Positions 13,126 through 19,827 of a DNA stretch of 29,442 nt are shown piece after piece. The position numbers and the translations under genes are program-made. The stretch covers positions 1 to 29,442 of IMG/VR virus record IMGVR_UViG_3300042376_000873. One strand, written 5' to 3'. This stretch comes from a virus. Under the pieces are notes generated by a model. It did no database searches. It was not told the DNA's origin and was given only the letters and a program-made list of their open reading frames with translations. The first letter of the stretch is position 1. Every line of letters begins with the position of its first letter.

Positions 13126-13153
13126 AATGTAACGCTAGCGTTTTCAGTGTCAA
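13126..13153 (-). promoter_or_regulatory. HTH-gene promoter with palindromic operator; predicted leaderless transcript
   Basis: The minus strand has a perfect TTGACA (13153-13148), a 16-bp spacer and TACATT (13131-13126). The spacer holds the most symmetric operator copy, whose core AACGCTAGCGTT is a perfect 12-bp palindrome (18-bp site 13129-13146). A start 7 bases past the -10 falls on the A of ATG 13119, leaving no 5' leader. Autoregulation of the HTH gene is the simplest reading. Confidence 0.62.
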
Positions 13154-13434
13154 ACATACGCGGACAACCTTGGTCCGTATTTCACCAAGCGATCACCCGT
13201 TTCGGATTCCCGCTTTGTCGTGTTCACTAGAAACGCTGTACACTATCAACCGACCCGAAAAGGGGCGATTATTCTAGCGGATGGGGTGCAGATTGAAGCA
13301 CTGTACATGGTGTGCAGAGTTTCGAGCGGAGTGAGCGGACGGCCAACCTTGGTCCGTCCACTTGAGCCGCAAACTTGAACACCTGTACACTATCCGCTAG
13401 GATCGCCCCTCAAACCCAAAAGAGGAGAGCGAAG
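13154..13434. other. Repeat-rich integrase upstream region, putative attP and int promoters
   Basis: This gap has no gene but dense structure. CAACCTTGGTCCGT occurs twice directly (13165-13178 and 13344-13357), and the second lies in a hairpin with ten-base arms GGACGGCCAA and its complement, one bulge (13337-13359). CTGTACACTATC occurs twice (13236-13247, 13383-13394), each giving TACACT with an upstream TTG box 18 bp away (TTGTCG 13215-13220; TTGAGC 13362-13367). GGGGCGAT..TAGCGGAT (13262-13282) is repeated inverted at 13392-13409. GAGGAG precedes the integrase start. Arm and core sites of a tyrosine integrase and two tandem rightward promoters would explain this; the attP core itself is not identified. 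Confidence 0.5.
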
Positions 13435-14355
13435 ATGCAGCTGAAAGACCTGTTGATTGACCGATTTGCCCCACACAAGGACCTGTGCGACCGGACGGTG
13501 GCGATGTACGTGGCGACGCTGGCCCGCCTGCGAGACTTTCTGGGCCGGGAGCCGACCGTGGACGACCTGGACGACCTGACGGTGGCCAAGTTCCTGCGGT
13601 GGCGGCGTGTCACCCAGCACTCACGGTGGAAGCTGATCAGCCCGGCGTCTCTGGCGAAAGACTCGGCCCACATCCGCACCCTGTGGAACTGGCTAGCCAA
13701 AAAGCGGTGGAAGCGGTCAGACGGCCAGATGATTGAGTTCCCCGACTACGCCAGGCCGAAGGTGCCGAAGCCCGTGCCGAAGGCATACAAGGCCGAGGAG
13801 CTCGTGCGGCTCGTCGAGGTCGGCAGGCGGCGAAAGGGCATGGTGTCGGGCAAGCCGGCCGCCTGGTACTGGCCGACGAAAATCATGGCCATGTTCCAGA
13901 CCGGCGAGAGGATCGGTGCCATCTTGCAGATACGCTGGTCGGAGGTGGACCTCGAGCGGCACACGCTGACCTTCCTGGCTGCCACCCGCAAGGGCCACAG
14001 GGAGACGATTACACGGCCGATCACGCCAGACCTAGCAAAGATGCTGGCGGCCCAGAAAGGCCCGCCAGAGGCTCGCGTATGGCCTTGGCTGGACGACCGG
14101 GAGCCGCTGTCTGCGTACAACAGCCTGCGGGTGCTTTGCCGTGTGGCTGGCGTGCCGTACAAGCCGTTCCATGCCATCCGCAAATCCACGGCCAGCTACC
14201 TCAAGCGGGCCGGGATCTCGGCGAAGAAGCAACTGGGACATTCGTCCGAGGAAATGGCCGAGAACCACTACTACGACGAGGAGATCACCGGCAGGGAATC
14301 CAACCTGGACTACCTGCCCGACATCGACAAGCCGCACGAGCCGCCAGCGGCGTGA
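13435..14355 (+). CDS. int: Tyrosine recombinase / phage integrase
   Basis: The 306-residue protein has an N-terminal SAM-like core-binding domain (LCDRTVAMYVATLARLRDFLG, residues 17-37) and a catalytic domain with the tyrosine recombinase residues: Arg159 in TGERIGAIL, Lys186 in ATRKGH, His246-x-x-Arg249 in HAIRK, His269 in LGHSSEEMAENHYYD and the nucleophile Tyr279 or Tyr280. The AGAGGAG Shine-Dalgarno fits ATG 13435 (13375 would add 20 residues across the promoter). It is one of two rightward genes. It would integrate the phage at an attachment site probably just upstream; the catalytic set is complete. Confidence 0.93.
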   Translation: MQLKDLLIDRFAPHKDLCDRTVAMYVATLARLRDFLGREPTVDDLDDLTVAKFLRWRRVTQHSRWKLISPASLAKDSAHIRTLWNWLAKKRWKRSDGQMIEFPDYARPKVPKPVPKAYKAEELVRLVEVGRRRKGMVSGKPAAWYWPTKIMAMFQTGERIGAILQIRWSEVDLERHTLTFLAATRKGHRETITRPITPDLAKMLAAQKGPPEARVWPWLDDREPLSAYNSLRVLCRVAGVPYKPFHAIRKSTASYLKRAGISAKKQLGHSSEEMAENHYYDEEITGRESNLDYLPDIDKPHEPPAA

Positions 14356-14388
14356 GCCTTGACCAGTTCTGTCAAATGCCCACAACGT

Positions 14389-14442
14389 CGCCCGGCGGGC
14401 AGGCAGCGGACCGATAAACCGCGTGGCCGAACCCGCCGGGCG
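14389..14442. repeat. Inverted repeat behind integrase
   Basis: An 11-bp perfect inverted repeat CGCCCGGCGGG (14389-14399) and CCCGCCGGGCG (14432-14442) flank 32 bases. Just before it TTGAC and GTCAA form a smaller dyad (14359-14375), and behind it TCTGGAA is repeated directly. There is no T run, so a simple terminator is not supported; a regulatory or recombination site is possible. Confidence 0.4.
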
Positions 14443-14468
14443 GCGTTCCATATTCTGGAATCTGGAAC

Positions 14469-14678
14469 ATGCACGCAATCCTTCGCTTCCGCCTGCCGGA
14501 AGAACAGACCGAGTTTAACGCCGCGATGCAGGGGCGCGAGGCCAAGGGTGTGCTCTGGGCCGTGGACCAGCACTGCCGCTCGATCCTCAAGCACGGCGAG
14601 CCCAGCGAGGAGACGAGGCAGCAGCTCGAGCAGATCCGCGAGATGCTCCGCGAGCGGCCGGGCCTACTCGATGATTGA
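14469..14678 (+). CDS. Small conserved phage protein
   Basis: The 69-residue acidic helical protein (HAILRFRLPEEQTEFNAAMQG, VLWAVDQHCRSILKHGE, then ETRQQLEQIREMLRER) has the pattern of a small protein found widely in tailed phages, of unknown function, beginning with a strand and LPEEQ.EF. It is the only rightward gene besides the integrase and converges with the 219-residue gene, overlapping its last 15 bases. It may share the integrase transcript. Family resemblance from memory, moderate. Confidence 0.72.
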   Translation: MHAILRFRLPEEQTEFNAAMQGREAKGVLWAVDQHCRSILKHGEPSEETRQQLEQIREMLRERPGLLDD

Positions 14679-15323
14679 TGCCTGCTCCTCGCGGTAGAGC
14701 ACCAAGGCGATCGCTGCGTAACACGAGATGTCCTTGAGCGTGTCCTCGACGCCGTCGAACTCGCACGTGCCGCGCCTGAAAAACGCTTTGAGCCTGTGCA
14801 TCTTGTCGGAGATCCGCAGGATGCAGCCCGCCCAGGCTGGCATGTTCACCACGTCGGCACTGCTGCGGATGTTGCTGAGTGCGTCCTCGTCTACGCCGTA
14901 GTCCATCGTCTTGCGTAGGTGGAGCGTCTTGAGCTCGTCGAGCACCTCGAGGAACTCACGCGACCCGGGCCGGATGTCGCCCTGGTCAGCCAGCAGGCTG
15001 TCGCCCGTGAGCCGCTCGGCGTACTTGGCGGCGCTGGCCTGCGTGATCTCACGCCACCCGGCCTCGACCTCTTTCTCAAACGGCGTGGCGTGGCACTTGC
15101 CACCGTCGCAGCAGCCGCCAACTAGGCGGTCTTCCACTGCGGCCCGCAGCTGCGAGTTGGTTTCCTTCAGGTCCGTGATCGTCCCTTGCATGGTTTTCCT
15201 TTCAATGAGAAGTCTGGCTACGTCTGCGGCGAGTGCCCCTGCCGTCCCTGTCCACTGGCCCTGGTAGCGGTAGGCCCGCTGCCGTGCCTCGGCGAGATAC
15301 TCGTCAGTGAGGTCGTAGCCCAT
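14664..15323 (-). CDS. MazG/DUF1599-like all-alpha nucleotide-associated protein
   Basis: The 219-residue protein has a helical C-terminal half with the pattern of DUF1599 and MazG-like NTP pyrophosphatases: LDELKTLHLRKTMDYG, NIRSSADVVNMPAWAG, ILRISDKMHRLKAFF and FDGVEDTLKDISCYAAIALVL (residues 128-210), with acidic residues (E190s and D198) where metal is bound in that superfamily. The N-terminal 45 residues form a separate helical part; an in-frame ATG at 15191 has a good GAAAGGA leader and may be an alternative start. A CCDGGKCH cysteine patch lies at 71-78. The role may be cleaning or shaping the nucleotide pool, or DNA modification; that is inferred. Confidence 0.7.
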   Translation of the reverse strand: MGYDLTDEYLAEARQRAYRYQGQWTGTAGALAADVARLLIERKTMQGTITDLKETNSQLRAAVEDRLVGGCCDGGKCHATPFEKEVEAGWREITQASAAKYAERLTGDSLLADQGDIRPGSREFLEVLDELKTLHLRKTMDYGVDEDALSNIRSSADVVNMPAWAGCILRISDKMHRLKAFFRRGTCEFDGVEDTLKDISCYAAIALVLYREEQASIIE

Positions 15324-15326
15324 GTG

Positions 15327-16394
15327 TCAACGCTTCGCTCTCAGGTCTCGGTCGCAGAACAGGGGATACGCCCGAGTCACCTCGTTCCGGCCGTGGTCGA
15401 TGATCGCCATCCCCTGGCACGGCCGCTCCGGTGAGGCGACACGCTCGGCATATGGGCTGTGCCCGATCACGCTGCCATTTGCCACGTAGCGTGCCCCACG
15501 CAGCCAGCCCCACGAGTGGTAGTGGCCGAAGATCGTCAGGTCTGCACGCTTCCCGGCGTCCCACCGGGCGATTGATTTGCTGGCCGGCAGGGCCAGACCG
15601 TAGACGCCGCCGCCGTATCGAATGCTATGCCCGTGCGTGGTGCGGACGAGGAATCCGTCCAGGTCCACGTACCCGAGGTGCCCCTCGGCGATCTTCCAGG
15701 TCACGTTCTTGTTCTGCTCCTCGCGGGCCAGCGTGAAATACATCATCTGTTCCCACGAGTGCTCGAGCTCCGTGGCGATTCGGTTCTTCTCCGTGCTTCG
15801 CCCGTGGTTGCCGGCGTTGGTGCAGACGATCACCTCGTCGGCGTGCTGGGCAATGGAGTCGATGAGCCCTCGCAGCCGCTCGGCGATCCACCGCGTGGCA
15901 TTCATCGGCGAGAGCTGGGCCACCTCCATGCAGTCCGGGTGGATATGTCCTGTGATGAAGTCGCCGCCGAGCCAGACCAGAACCCGGCGGACGTTGGCTT
16001 GGTTGCGCTCGTGCTCAAGGCAGGCTAGGAACCGCTCCTCGAGCTCGTTCATCCGCAGTTGACATACGTCAAGTGAGTAATCGTTTTCGCCGTTGACGGT
16101 CTCGGGCAGCACCCGCTCTTCGCAGTGGACATCCGACAGCATCAGCACCGCCGTGGCGTCGTGCCGTTTTGCCTTGACAGCTTTGGTCAAGGGCCGCTTG
16201 GGTGCCTTGATTCCAGACAGCCCAGCCAGCGAGTCGCCACGCTCCCTCTCGCGGTCGATCTGAGCCAGGGCGGCGTTGTATCGGCCCTTCAGTGTTGCCA
16301 CCTCAGAACGCAGCCTGGCGATCTCTGCGTCGGCTTGCAGCCGTGACGCAGCTGCCACGTCGTCGGCAATCTGCTGGGCTATCTTCGCAGCCAT
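15327..16394 (-). CDS. Calcineurin-like metallophosphoesterase
   Basis: The 355-residue product (ATG 16394, AGAGGTG 7 bases upstream) has every metallophosphoesterase motif in order: LSDVHCEE (D88, H90), WLGGDFITG (D145), NAGNHGRS (N196, H197), THGHS (H254, H256) and FGHYHS (H291, H293). Residues 1-55 are a charged coiled coil (AEIARLRSEVATLKGRYNAA). The enzyme could act on DNA ends, nucleotides or phosphoproteins; related phage proteins next to structural or packaging genes are usually unassigned. It lies at the end of the late operon between small unknown genes. The fold is certain, the substrate unknown. Confidence 0.9.
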   Translation of the reverse strand: MAAKIAQQIADDVAAASRLQADAEIARLRSEVATLKGRYNAALAQIDRERERGDSLAGLSGIKAPKRPLTKAVKAKRHDATAVLMLSDVHCEERVLPETVNGENDYSLDVCQLRMNELEERFLACLEHERNQANVRRVLVWLGGDFITGHIHPDCMEVAQLSPMNATRWIAERLRGLIDSIAQHADEVIVCTNAGNHGRSTEKNRIATELEHSWEQMMYFTLAREEQNKNVTWKIAEGHLGYVDLDGFLVRTTHGHSIRYGGGVYGLALPASKSIARWDAGKRADLTIFGHYHSWGWLRGARYVANGSVIGHSPYAERVASPERPCQGMAIIDHGRNEVTRAYPLFCDRDLRAKR

Positions 16395-16645
16395 AGGCTC
16401 ACCTCTTTCCAGCCGGCAACGGACCACCCACGCTCTGCTGCGGCGTCGGAGACCAGTTGCCCGACCTCTCGGGCAGACGCCCCGCCGTACTCGCCAGACT
16501 GAAAGCGGCGTCGCACGTCTAGCAGCTGCTCCTGCACGTCAGGCGGCAGACGGTCCAGCCACGGCTTCGGGCCGGGCTTTATCCCACGCACACGCTCACG
16601 CACGGCGTCGGCCAGGGCGACGGGGCTTTTGCTTTTCGTCTTCAC
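16379..16645 (-). CDS. Small basic helical protein
   Basis: I prefer GTG 16645 because AAGGGAG lies 8 bases upstream; a start at 16699 would overlap the previous gene fully. The 88 residues include KPGPKPWLDRLPPDVQEQLLDVRRRFQSGEYGG and ASAREVGQLVSDAAAERGWSVAGWKEVSLWL, a helix-turn-helix-like shape seen in small phage proteins and small terminase-like DNA binders. Position far from a visible terminase makes that role uncertain. It overlaps the metallophosphoesterase start by 16 bases. Confidence 0.62.
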   Translation of the reverse strand: MKTKSKSPVALADAVRERVRGIKPGPKPWLDRLPPDVQEQLLDVRRRFQSGEYGGASAREVGQLVSDAAAERGWSVAGWKEVSLWLRR

Positions 16646-16784
16646 GCTTGGGCTCCTTCCCTTCCAGGTGAATCCACCCGTCCTCATCTGGGATGCCACC
16701 GCCAGCGTGCTCGTCGTCGTCGTCCAACTCAGGCGGCAGGATCACCGCCTCGGGCTGCTTCCGCTGTGGCTTGGTGCGTCCCAT
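16596..16784 (-). CDS. Small charged protein, 62 residues
   Basis: The product is low in hydrophobic residues: a basic start, an acidic block (PPELDDDDEHAGGG), then a very basic end (KREDEKQKPRRPGRRR). It is likely disordered. A 14-base dyad GCCAC-CCTA-GTGGC lies just before ATG 16784 (16783-16796), and there is no Shine-Dalgarno, so the start is uncertain. It overlaps the next gene by about 50 bases. Function unknown. Confidence 0.5.
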   Translation of the reverse strand: MGRTKPQRKQPEAVILPPELDDDDEHAGGGIPDEDGWIHLEGKEPKREDEKQKPRRPGRRRA

Positions 16785-16805
16785 GCCACTAGGGTGGCAG
16801 GAGTG

Positions 16806-17234
16806 TCAAGCGTTCCGCCTGGCGTTGCTGATAGCCCGTCGCACGAGCACCCGCCCAGCCACGTCGAGGAACGGCAGGCCGCGAGCCTCGGCCTGCTCAC
16901 GGAGCCAGCCCACGATGGTGTCGATGTTGGCCTCGCACCAGCCGGGCGTTTCCTGCTCGCGGCGGTCCATCTCGGCGGCGCGAGCGTTGCACGAGCAATC
17001 CGGCGCGGCCACGATGCCGACCCGAGCCAGGAGGGCCTTTAGTTCAGTGCCGGGGCCGTTGGTGGGAGCCGGTGCTGGCTGCGGTAGCCGCGACACTCGC
17101 GGATAGAACTCGCTCTCTGTGTCAATCGTCCACTCGTCGCCGTCCTGTGCGACCACGCACGGCATCACCTCGTCGAGCGTGTAGCCACGCTCGACGCAAC
17201 GGGCCTCAAGGTTGGAGCGGTGGCAGGTGATCAT
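16806..17234 (-). CDS. Conserved cysteine-containing protein of planctomycete-like type
   Basis: The 142-residue protein (ATGA overlap at ATG 17234) has two parts. Residues 1-45 carry LEARCVERGYTLDEVMPCVVAQDGDEWTI, and residues 60-140 carry GPGTELKALLARVGI, CSCNARAAEMDRR, GWCEANIDTIVGWLREQAEARGLPFLDVAGRVLVRRAI. I associate this second pattern with a family common in Planctomycetes and their phages; the function is not known to me. It follows a cysteine-rich gene directly. This is the best host clue in the window, though from memory only. Confidence 0.68.
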   Translation of the reverse strand: MITCHRSNLEARCVERGYTLDEVMPCVVAQDGDEWTIDTESEFYPRVSRLPQPAPAPTNGPGTELKALLARVGIVAAPDCSCNARAAEMDRREQETPGWCEANIDTIVGWLREQAEARGLPFLDVAGRVLVRRAISNARRNA

Positions 17235-17674
17235 GGGAGCGGGTTGCACTCTAAACAGGTGTAATTTCCTATCCCGGTTGTGCTGCTAGAAGTGCATCCA
17301 GATGCGCAGTTCTGCGCAAGATTCGCGCTAGGTGTAGCAGCCACCCAAGTACCACCTAAGGCGTCGCATTGTGATTTTGTTTTTCCGCCTTCCCCGGATT
17401 GCGTGAACCCAGAAAAACAACACCTTCCAAGCTCTAAGTTCGTTCCCGCATTAGGGCACACGCACGGATTCGGCGTGCACGTCGTCCCCACGCCCTTGAA
17501 CACCTTCCCCGTCCCTTGGCACTGGCACTGCGGCTTGACCGTGCACGACGTGCCCTCGCAGCACGCGCCTTCCTTGCACGCTTGCAGGCAGTCGGCTTCG
17601 GTGGTGTAGGTCTGTCCTATGACTGCTGAGGAAGGCCACTGGCTAACACCGTTGCTTTTTTTGCGACACGGCAT
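17231..17674 (-). CDS. Cysteine-rich protein, 147 residues
   Basis: About 18 cysteines occur in 147 residues, in spaced pairs: CLQACKEGACCEGTSC, CQCQ, CVCP, CCFSG, then NCASGC and CLEC at the end. The spacing is like small disulfide-knotted repeats rather than zinc knuckles. No signal peptide is seen, so disulfides would form only outside the cell, for example on a virion tail. It follows the AT-richer tail protein gene by 9 bases and overlaps the next gene as ATGA. The start ATG 17674 lacks a clear Shine-Dalgarno. A tail-tip or fibre accessory is plausible; no family recognised. Confidence 0.62.
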   Translation of the reverse strand: MPCRKKSNGVSQWPSSAVIGQTYTTEADCLQACKEGACCEGTSCTVKPQCQCQGTGKVFKGVGTTCTPNPCVCPNAGTNLELGRCCFSGFTQSGEGGKTKSQCDALGGTWVAATPSANLAQNCASGCTSSSTTGIGNYTCLECNPLP

Positions 17675-17683
17675 TTTTTGCTA

Positions 17684-18385
17684 TCAGTTGAAAGAAATGC
17701 GAATGGTAAAAGACCGCGAACCAGTCTCCATAACTGGAACCTTCGTCCCGTAAATGCCTTCCTGAAAAGCAAACGGGTACAGCGGAGACTCTCCCGAGAA
17801 CGAGCCATCACTAAGAATCGCTGTGGCTCCGTAAACTATAAAGTCAGGAGGCTTTGGCGCTTCGCAAAGACGATAGTCTGCACTAAACCTTACAGAGCCA
17901 GTAGAGGAAAGCCAAATGTTACTCGCGCTGTTGGGGACGGTCGGACATCTCAGCTCTGAAAGGCTCTTGTATGTTCCGACTCCGGCATCCACGATGTTGA
18001 TCATAATCGGCCAGAACATTTGAAAATCGGCCCCAAACGAATCAACGTACAAAGAAAACCCGCCACTGCATCCAGACGGTTGATTTGGAAAAGCAACAGA
18101 GCTGTAGTTGTTCAGCGTAATAGGAACGGTCCACGTTCCCGAATGAGACGATCCTTTCACACCACGGGACACTCGCAAAAAGTTAAAGCCCGACGGAGGC
18201 GTCATGCTGTTCGTGAAGTGCTCTAGATAGTCCGATGCTTGTATTGTCACTGTGGCAGTCGTAAGAGCGGACAACTGGCAGTCTTTGTCCGGGCAGCACT
18301 CCCACTCCTCCCCGCAGCACCCGCAGTTCTCTGCGAGCCGGCCGTTCTTGACGATCAGCGATCCGTTTTTGGTGGCGAGTGTCAT
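17684..18385 (-). CDS. Tail-associated protein with cysteine-rich N-terminus, AT-rich gene
   Basis: The 233-residue product starts at ATG 18385 (ATGA overlap). It opens with TLATKNGSLIVKNGRLAENCGCCGEEWECCP, where cysteines cluster, then a strand-rich domain with aromatic and serine-rich loops (SGFNFLRVSRGVKGSSHSGTW, GGFSLYVDSFGADFQMFWPI, GSRSFTIRISFN). The composition is clearly AT-richer than the flanking genes, which suggests horizontal exchange as is common for receptor-binding genes. Position behind the fibre genes and beta-rich character fit an adsorption protein; not proven. Confidence 0.65.
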   Translation of the reverse strand: MTLATKNGSLIVKNGRLAENCGCCGEEWECCPDKDCQLSALTTATVTIQASDYLEHFTNSMTPPSGFNFLRVSRGVKGSSHSGTWTVPITLNNYSSVAFPNQPSGCSGGFSLYVDSFGADFQMFWPIMINIVDAGVGTYKSLSELRCPTVPNSASNIWLSSTGSVRFSADYRLCEAPKPPDFIVYGATAILSDGSFSGESPLYPFAFQEGIYGTKVPVMETGSRSFTIRISFN

Positions 18386-18828
18386 GTGCAGGCCGTGGTG
18401 CCCAGCCAACGAAGGTTGCCGCCCTGAATCGTCAGCACGTGCGTGCCGCTGGCGGAATATCCGGGCTGCTGTGTCAGGTTTGGCTGGACGAGATACCACG
18501 CGGTGCCGTCCTTGGCGATCGACACATCACACGACCCAGCCGGACTCAGGCCGCACACGAGGTTCATCACGCTGGCCGTATTCGGCGTGCTCGTCACGTT
18601 GCGGAACGTCACCGTCTTCGCCGAGTTAATCGACCACGCCCCGGTGAACGTTGCGACGCGGAACACCTTGCCAGACCCACCAACGCCTCGAGGCCCCCAC
18701 TCAATCGGCCCGAGGTCTCGGTCCCCGGCCTCCACCTGGCGAACAGCCTTGCCGATGCGTTCAGCCGCCGGCCGAGTGAATGACACTCGGTCAACGCCAG
18801 CAGGCTTGCCGTCGGGCTTCTTGGCCAT
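18382..18828 (-). CDS. Tail fibre-associated protein
   Basis: The 148-residue protein has a charged N-terminal helix (RPAAERIGKAVRQVEAGDRDLGP) and a strand-rich C-terminal part (VFRVATFTGAWSINSAKTVTFRNVTST, then GTAWYLVQPNLTQQPGYSASGTHVLTIQ). The layout, an assembly helix then a beta domain, is common for short tail or fibre proteins, and it lies between the lectin-like protein and the AT-rich tail gene. No family recognised. Confidence 0.62.
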   Translation of the reverse strand: MAKKPDGKPAGVDRVSFTRPAAERIGKAVRQVEAGDRDLGPIEWGPRGVGGSGKVFRVATFTGAWSINSAKTVTFRNVTSTPNTASVMNLVCGLSPAGSCDVSIAKDGTAWYLVQPNLTQQPGYSASGTHVLTIQGGNLRWLGTTACT

Positions 18829-18871
18829 GCGTTACATACCTAGAGTCGGGAGAGCGGCGAGGGGGATAAAG

Positions 18872-19819
18872 TCACTCATTTGGGAATGCCGTAGTGCTCG
18901 GCGTGAACGCAGACGAGTACCTCGCCGCCTTCGTGATTCGCAACTCATCGATGCGGCCGTTCCAATACCCGGCATAGGTATCGTTGCCGCTGACCTTGTA
19001 CACCCACGTTCCGACGATGAGAGGCTGGTCGCTTGCGCCATTGCTGTTTAGTGAAGAGATCGAGCCAACAAGTGCGCCATTGGCAAACACTTTGCCGCTC
19101 GTTCCACTGCGAACCATTGCGAGATGCGTCCAAGCGTTCGCTGGGAAGTATGTCTGCGACACATCAACGCTTTGCTCAGCCGCATTTGTGGTCGCGTAAA
19201 AATAAAACCGCAACGAGGAGCCAAGCGCACGAATCGACGCAGTCAAGCTGCCCCATGTCTCTGACTGCGCTCCGTTGCCGGATGCGTAGTAAATGCCACG
19301 GTGGACAATTCCGCCACTAAGGGTTGAGCTATTCGGATAAATCCAGCACTCAATCGTATAGTTGTCTCCAAGGTCAAGGGCTGCTGCCGACGGTGTAGTG
19401 AGGTAATCGTCGCCGCCGTCAAGCGAAAGCGAGTTGCTGCCGAACTTTGGACTGCCGCTAGCGTTTGCATCGCCAATCGCCGTAATGGTGCGACCGTAGC
19501 TGGACGAGTCCGCGAGCGACCCATCTGCGTGCATCAGCAAGACAACGTTGGCCCACTGCGGGTCTGTCTCCCACGTCGCCAACGACGCCCGCTTCCAAGT
19601 GTTCGTGGCAGTGGCGACGTAGAAATTTCCGCTGGCGTCATACGCAATCTGCCCAGCCGTGCCGGTCGCCGTTGCGGACGCTGGCACGGCTGACCACGAG
19701 AGCCCGCCGCCGCCACTCGCGGCGACGAGCTCCCACGCATAGCCCGTCCACGAGTAGGTGCGGCCGTTCTGCGTGGATTGCTGCCCGACGGTCGGCGATG
19801 CTGGGAAAGAGAGTGGCAT
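18872..19819 (-). CDS. LamG/concanavalin-like lectin tail protein, candidate receptor-binding protein
   Basis: The 315-residue protein starts with a fibre-type lead (FPASPTVGQQSTQNGRTYSWTGYAWEL) and a glycine-rich hinge. Residues about 95-305 are a LamG-like jelly roll: VVLLMHADGSLADSSSYGRTIT, SNSLSLDGGDDYLTTP, YTIECWIYP, AWTHLAMVRSGTSGKVFANGALVGS, YWNGRIDELRITKAARYSSAFTP. All hallmarks of the family are present. Such domains bind glycans, so the protein probably recognises the host surface. TAGGAG lies 7 bases before ATG 19819. The fold is certain, receptor binding inferred. Confidence 0.85.
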   Translation of the reverse strand: MPLSFPASPTVGQQSTQNGRTYSWTGYAWELVAASGGGGLSWSAVPASATATGTAGQIAYDASGNFYVATATNTWKRASLATWETDPQWANVVLLMHADGSLADSSSYGRTITAIGDANASGSPKFGSNSLSLDGGDDYLTTPSAAALDLGDNYTIECWIYPNSSTLSGGIVHRGIYYASGNGAQSETWGSLTASIRALGSSLRFYFYATTNAAEQSVDVSQTYFPANAWTHLAMVRSGTSGKVFANGALVGSISSLNSNGASDQPLIVGTWVYKVSGNDTYAGYWNGRIDELRITKAARYSSAFTPSTTAFPNE

Positions 19820-19827
19820 GGTGACTC

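Noticed and set aside
12178-13153. tRNA or other structured RNA gene in the control region
   Set aside because: No cloverleaf or CCA end seen; the dyads are explained by the operator repeats.
13147-13434. CRISPR-like array
   Set aside because: The repeats are few, unequal in spacing and partly inverted; they fit integrase or promoter sites.
16804-16809. TTGACA over the stop of the 142-residue gene as an internal promoter; a similar case at 5318-5323
   Set aside because: No acceptable -10 at 15-19 bp; the common ending GCTTGACA arises from Ala-stop codons plus following bases.
17653-17661. A7 run near the start of the cysteine-rich gene as a frameshift site
   Set aside because: A shift leads to no meaningful frame, and the gene is intact.
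18832-18879. 15-codon ORF after the LamG gene (ATG 18879)
   Set aside because: Close to the upstream stop and open to TAA, but too short for any support beyond position.
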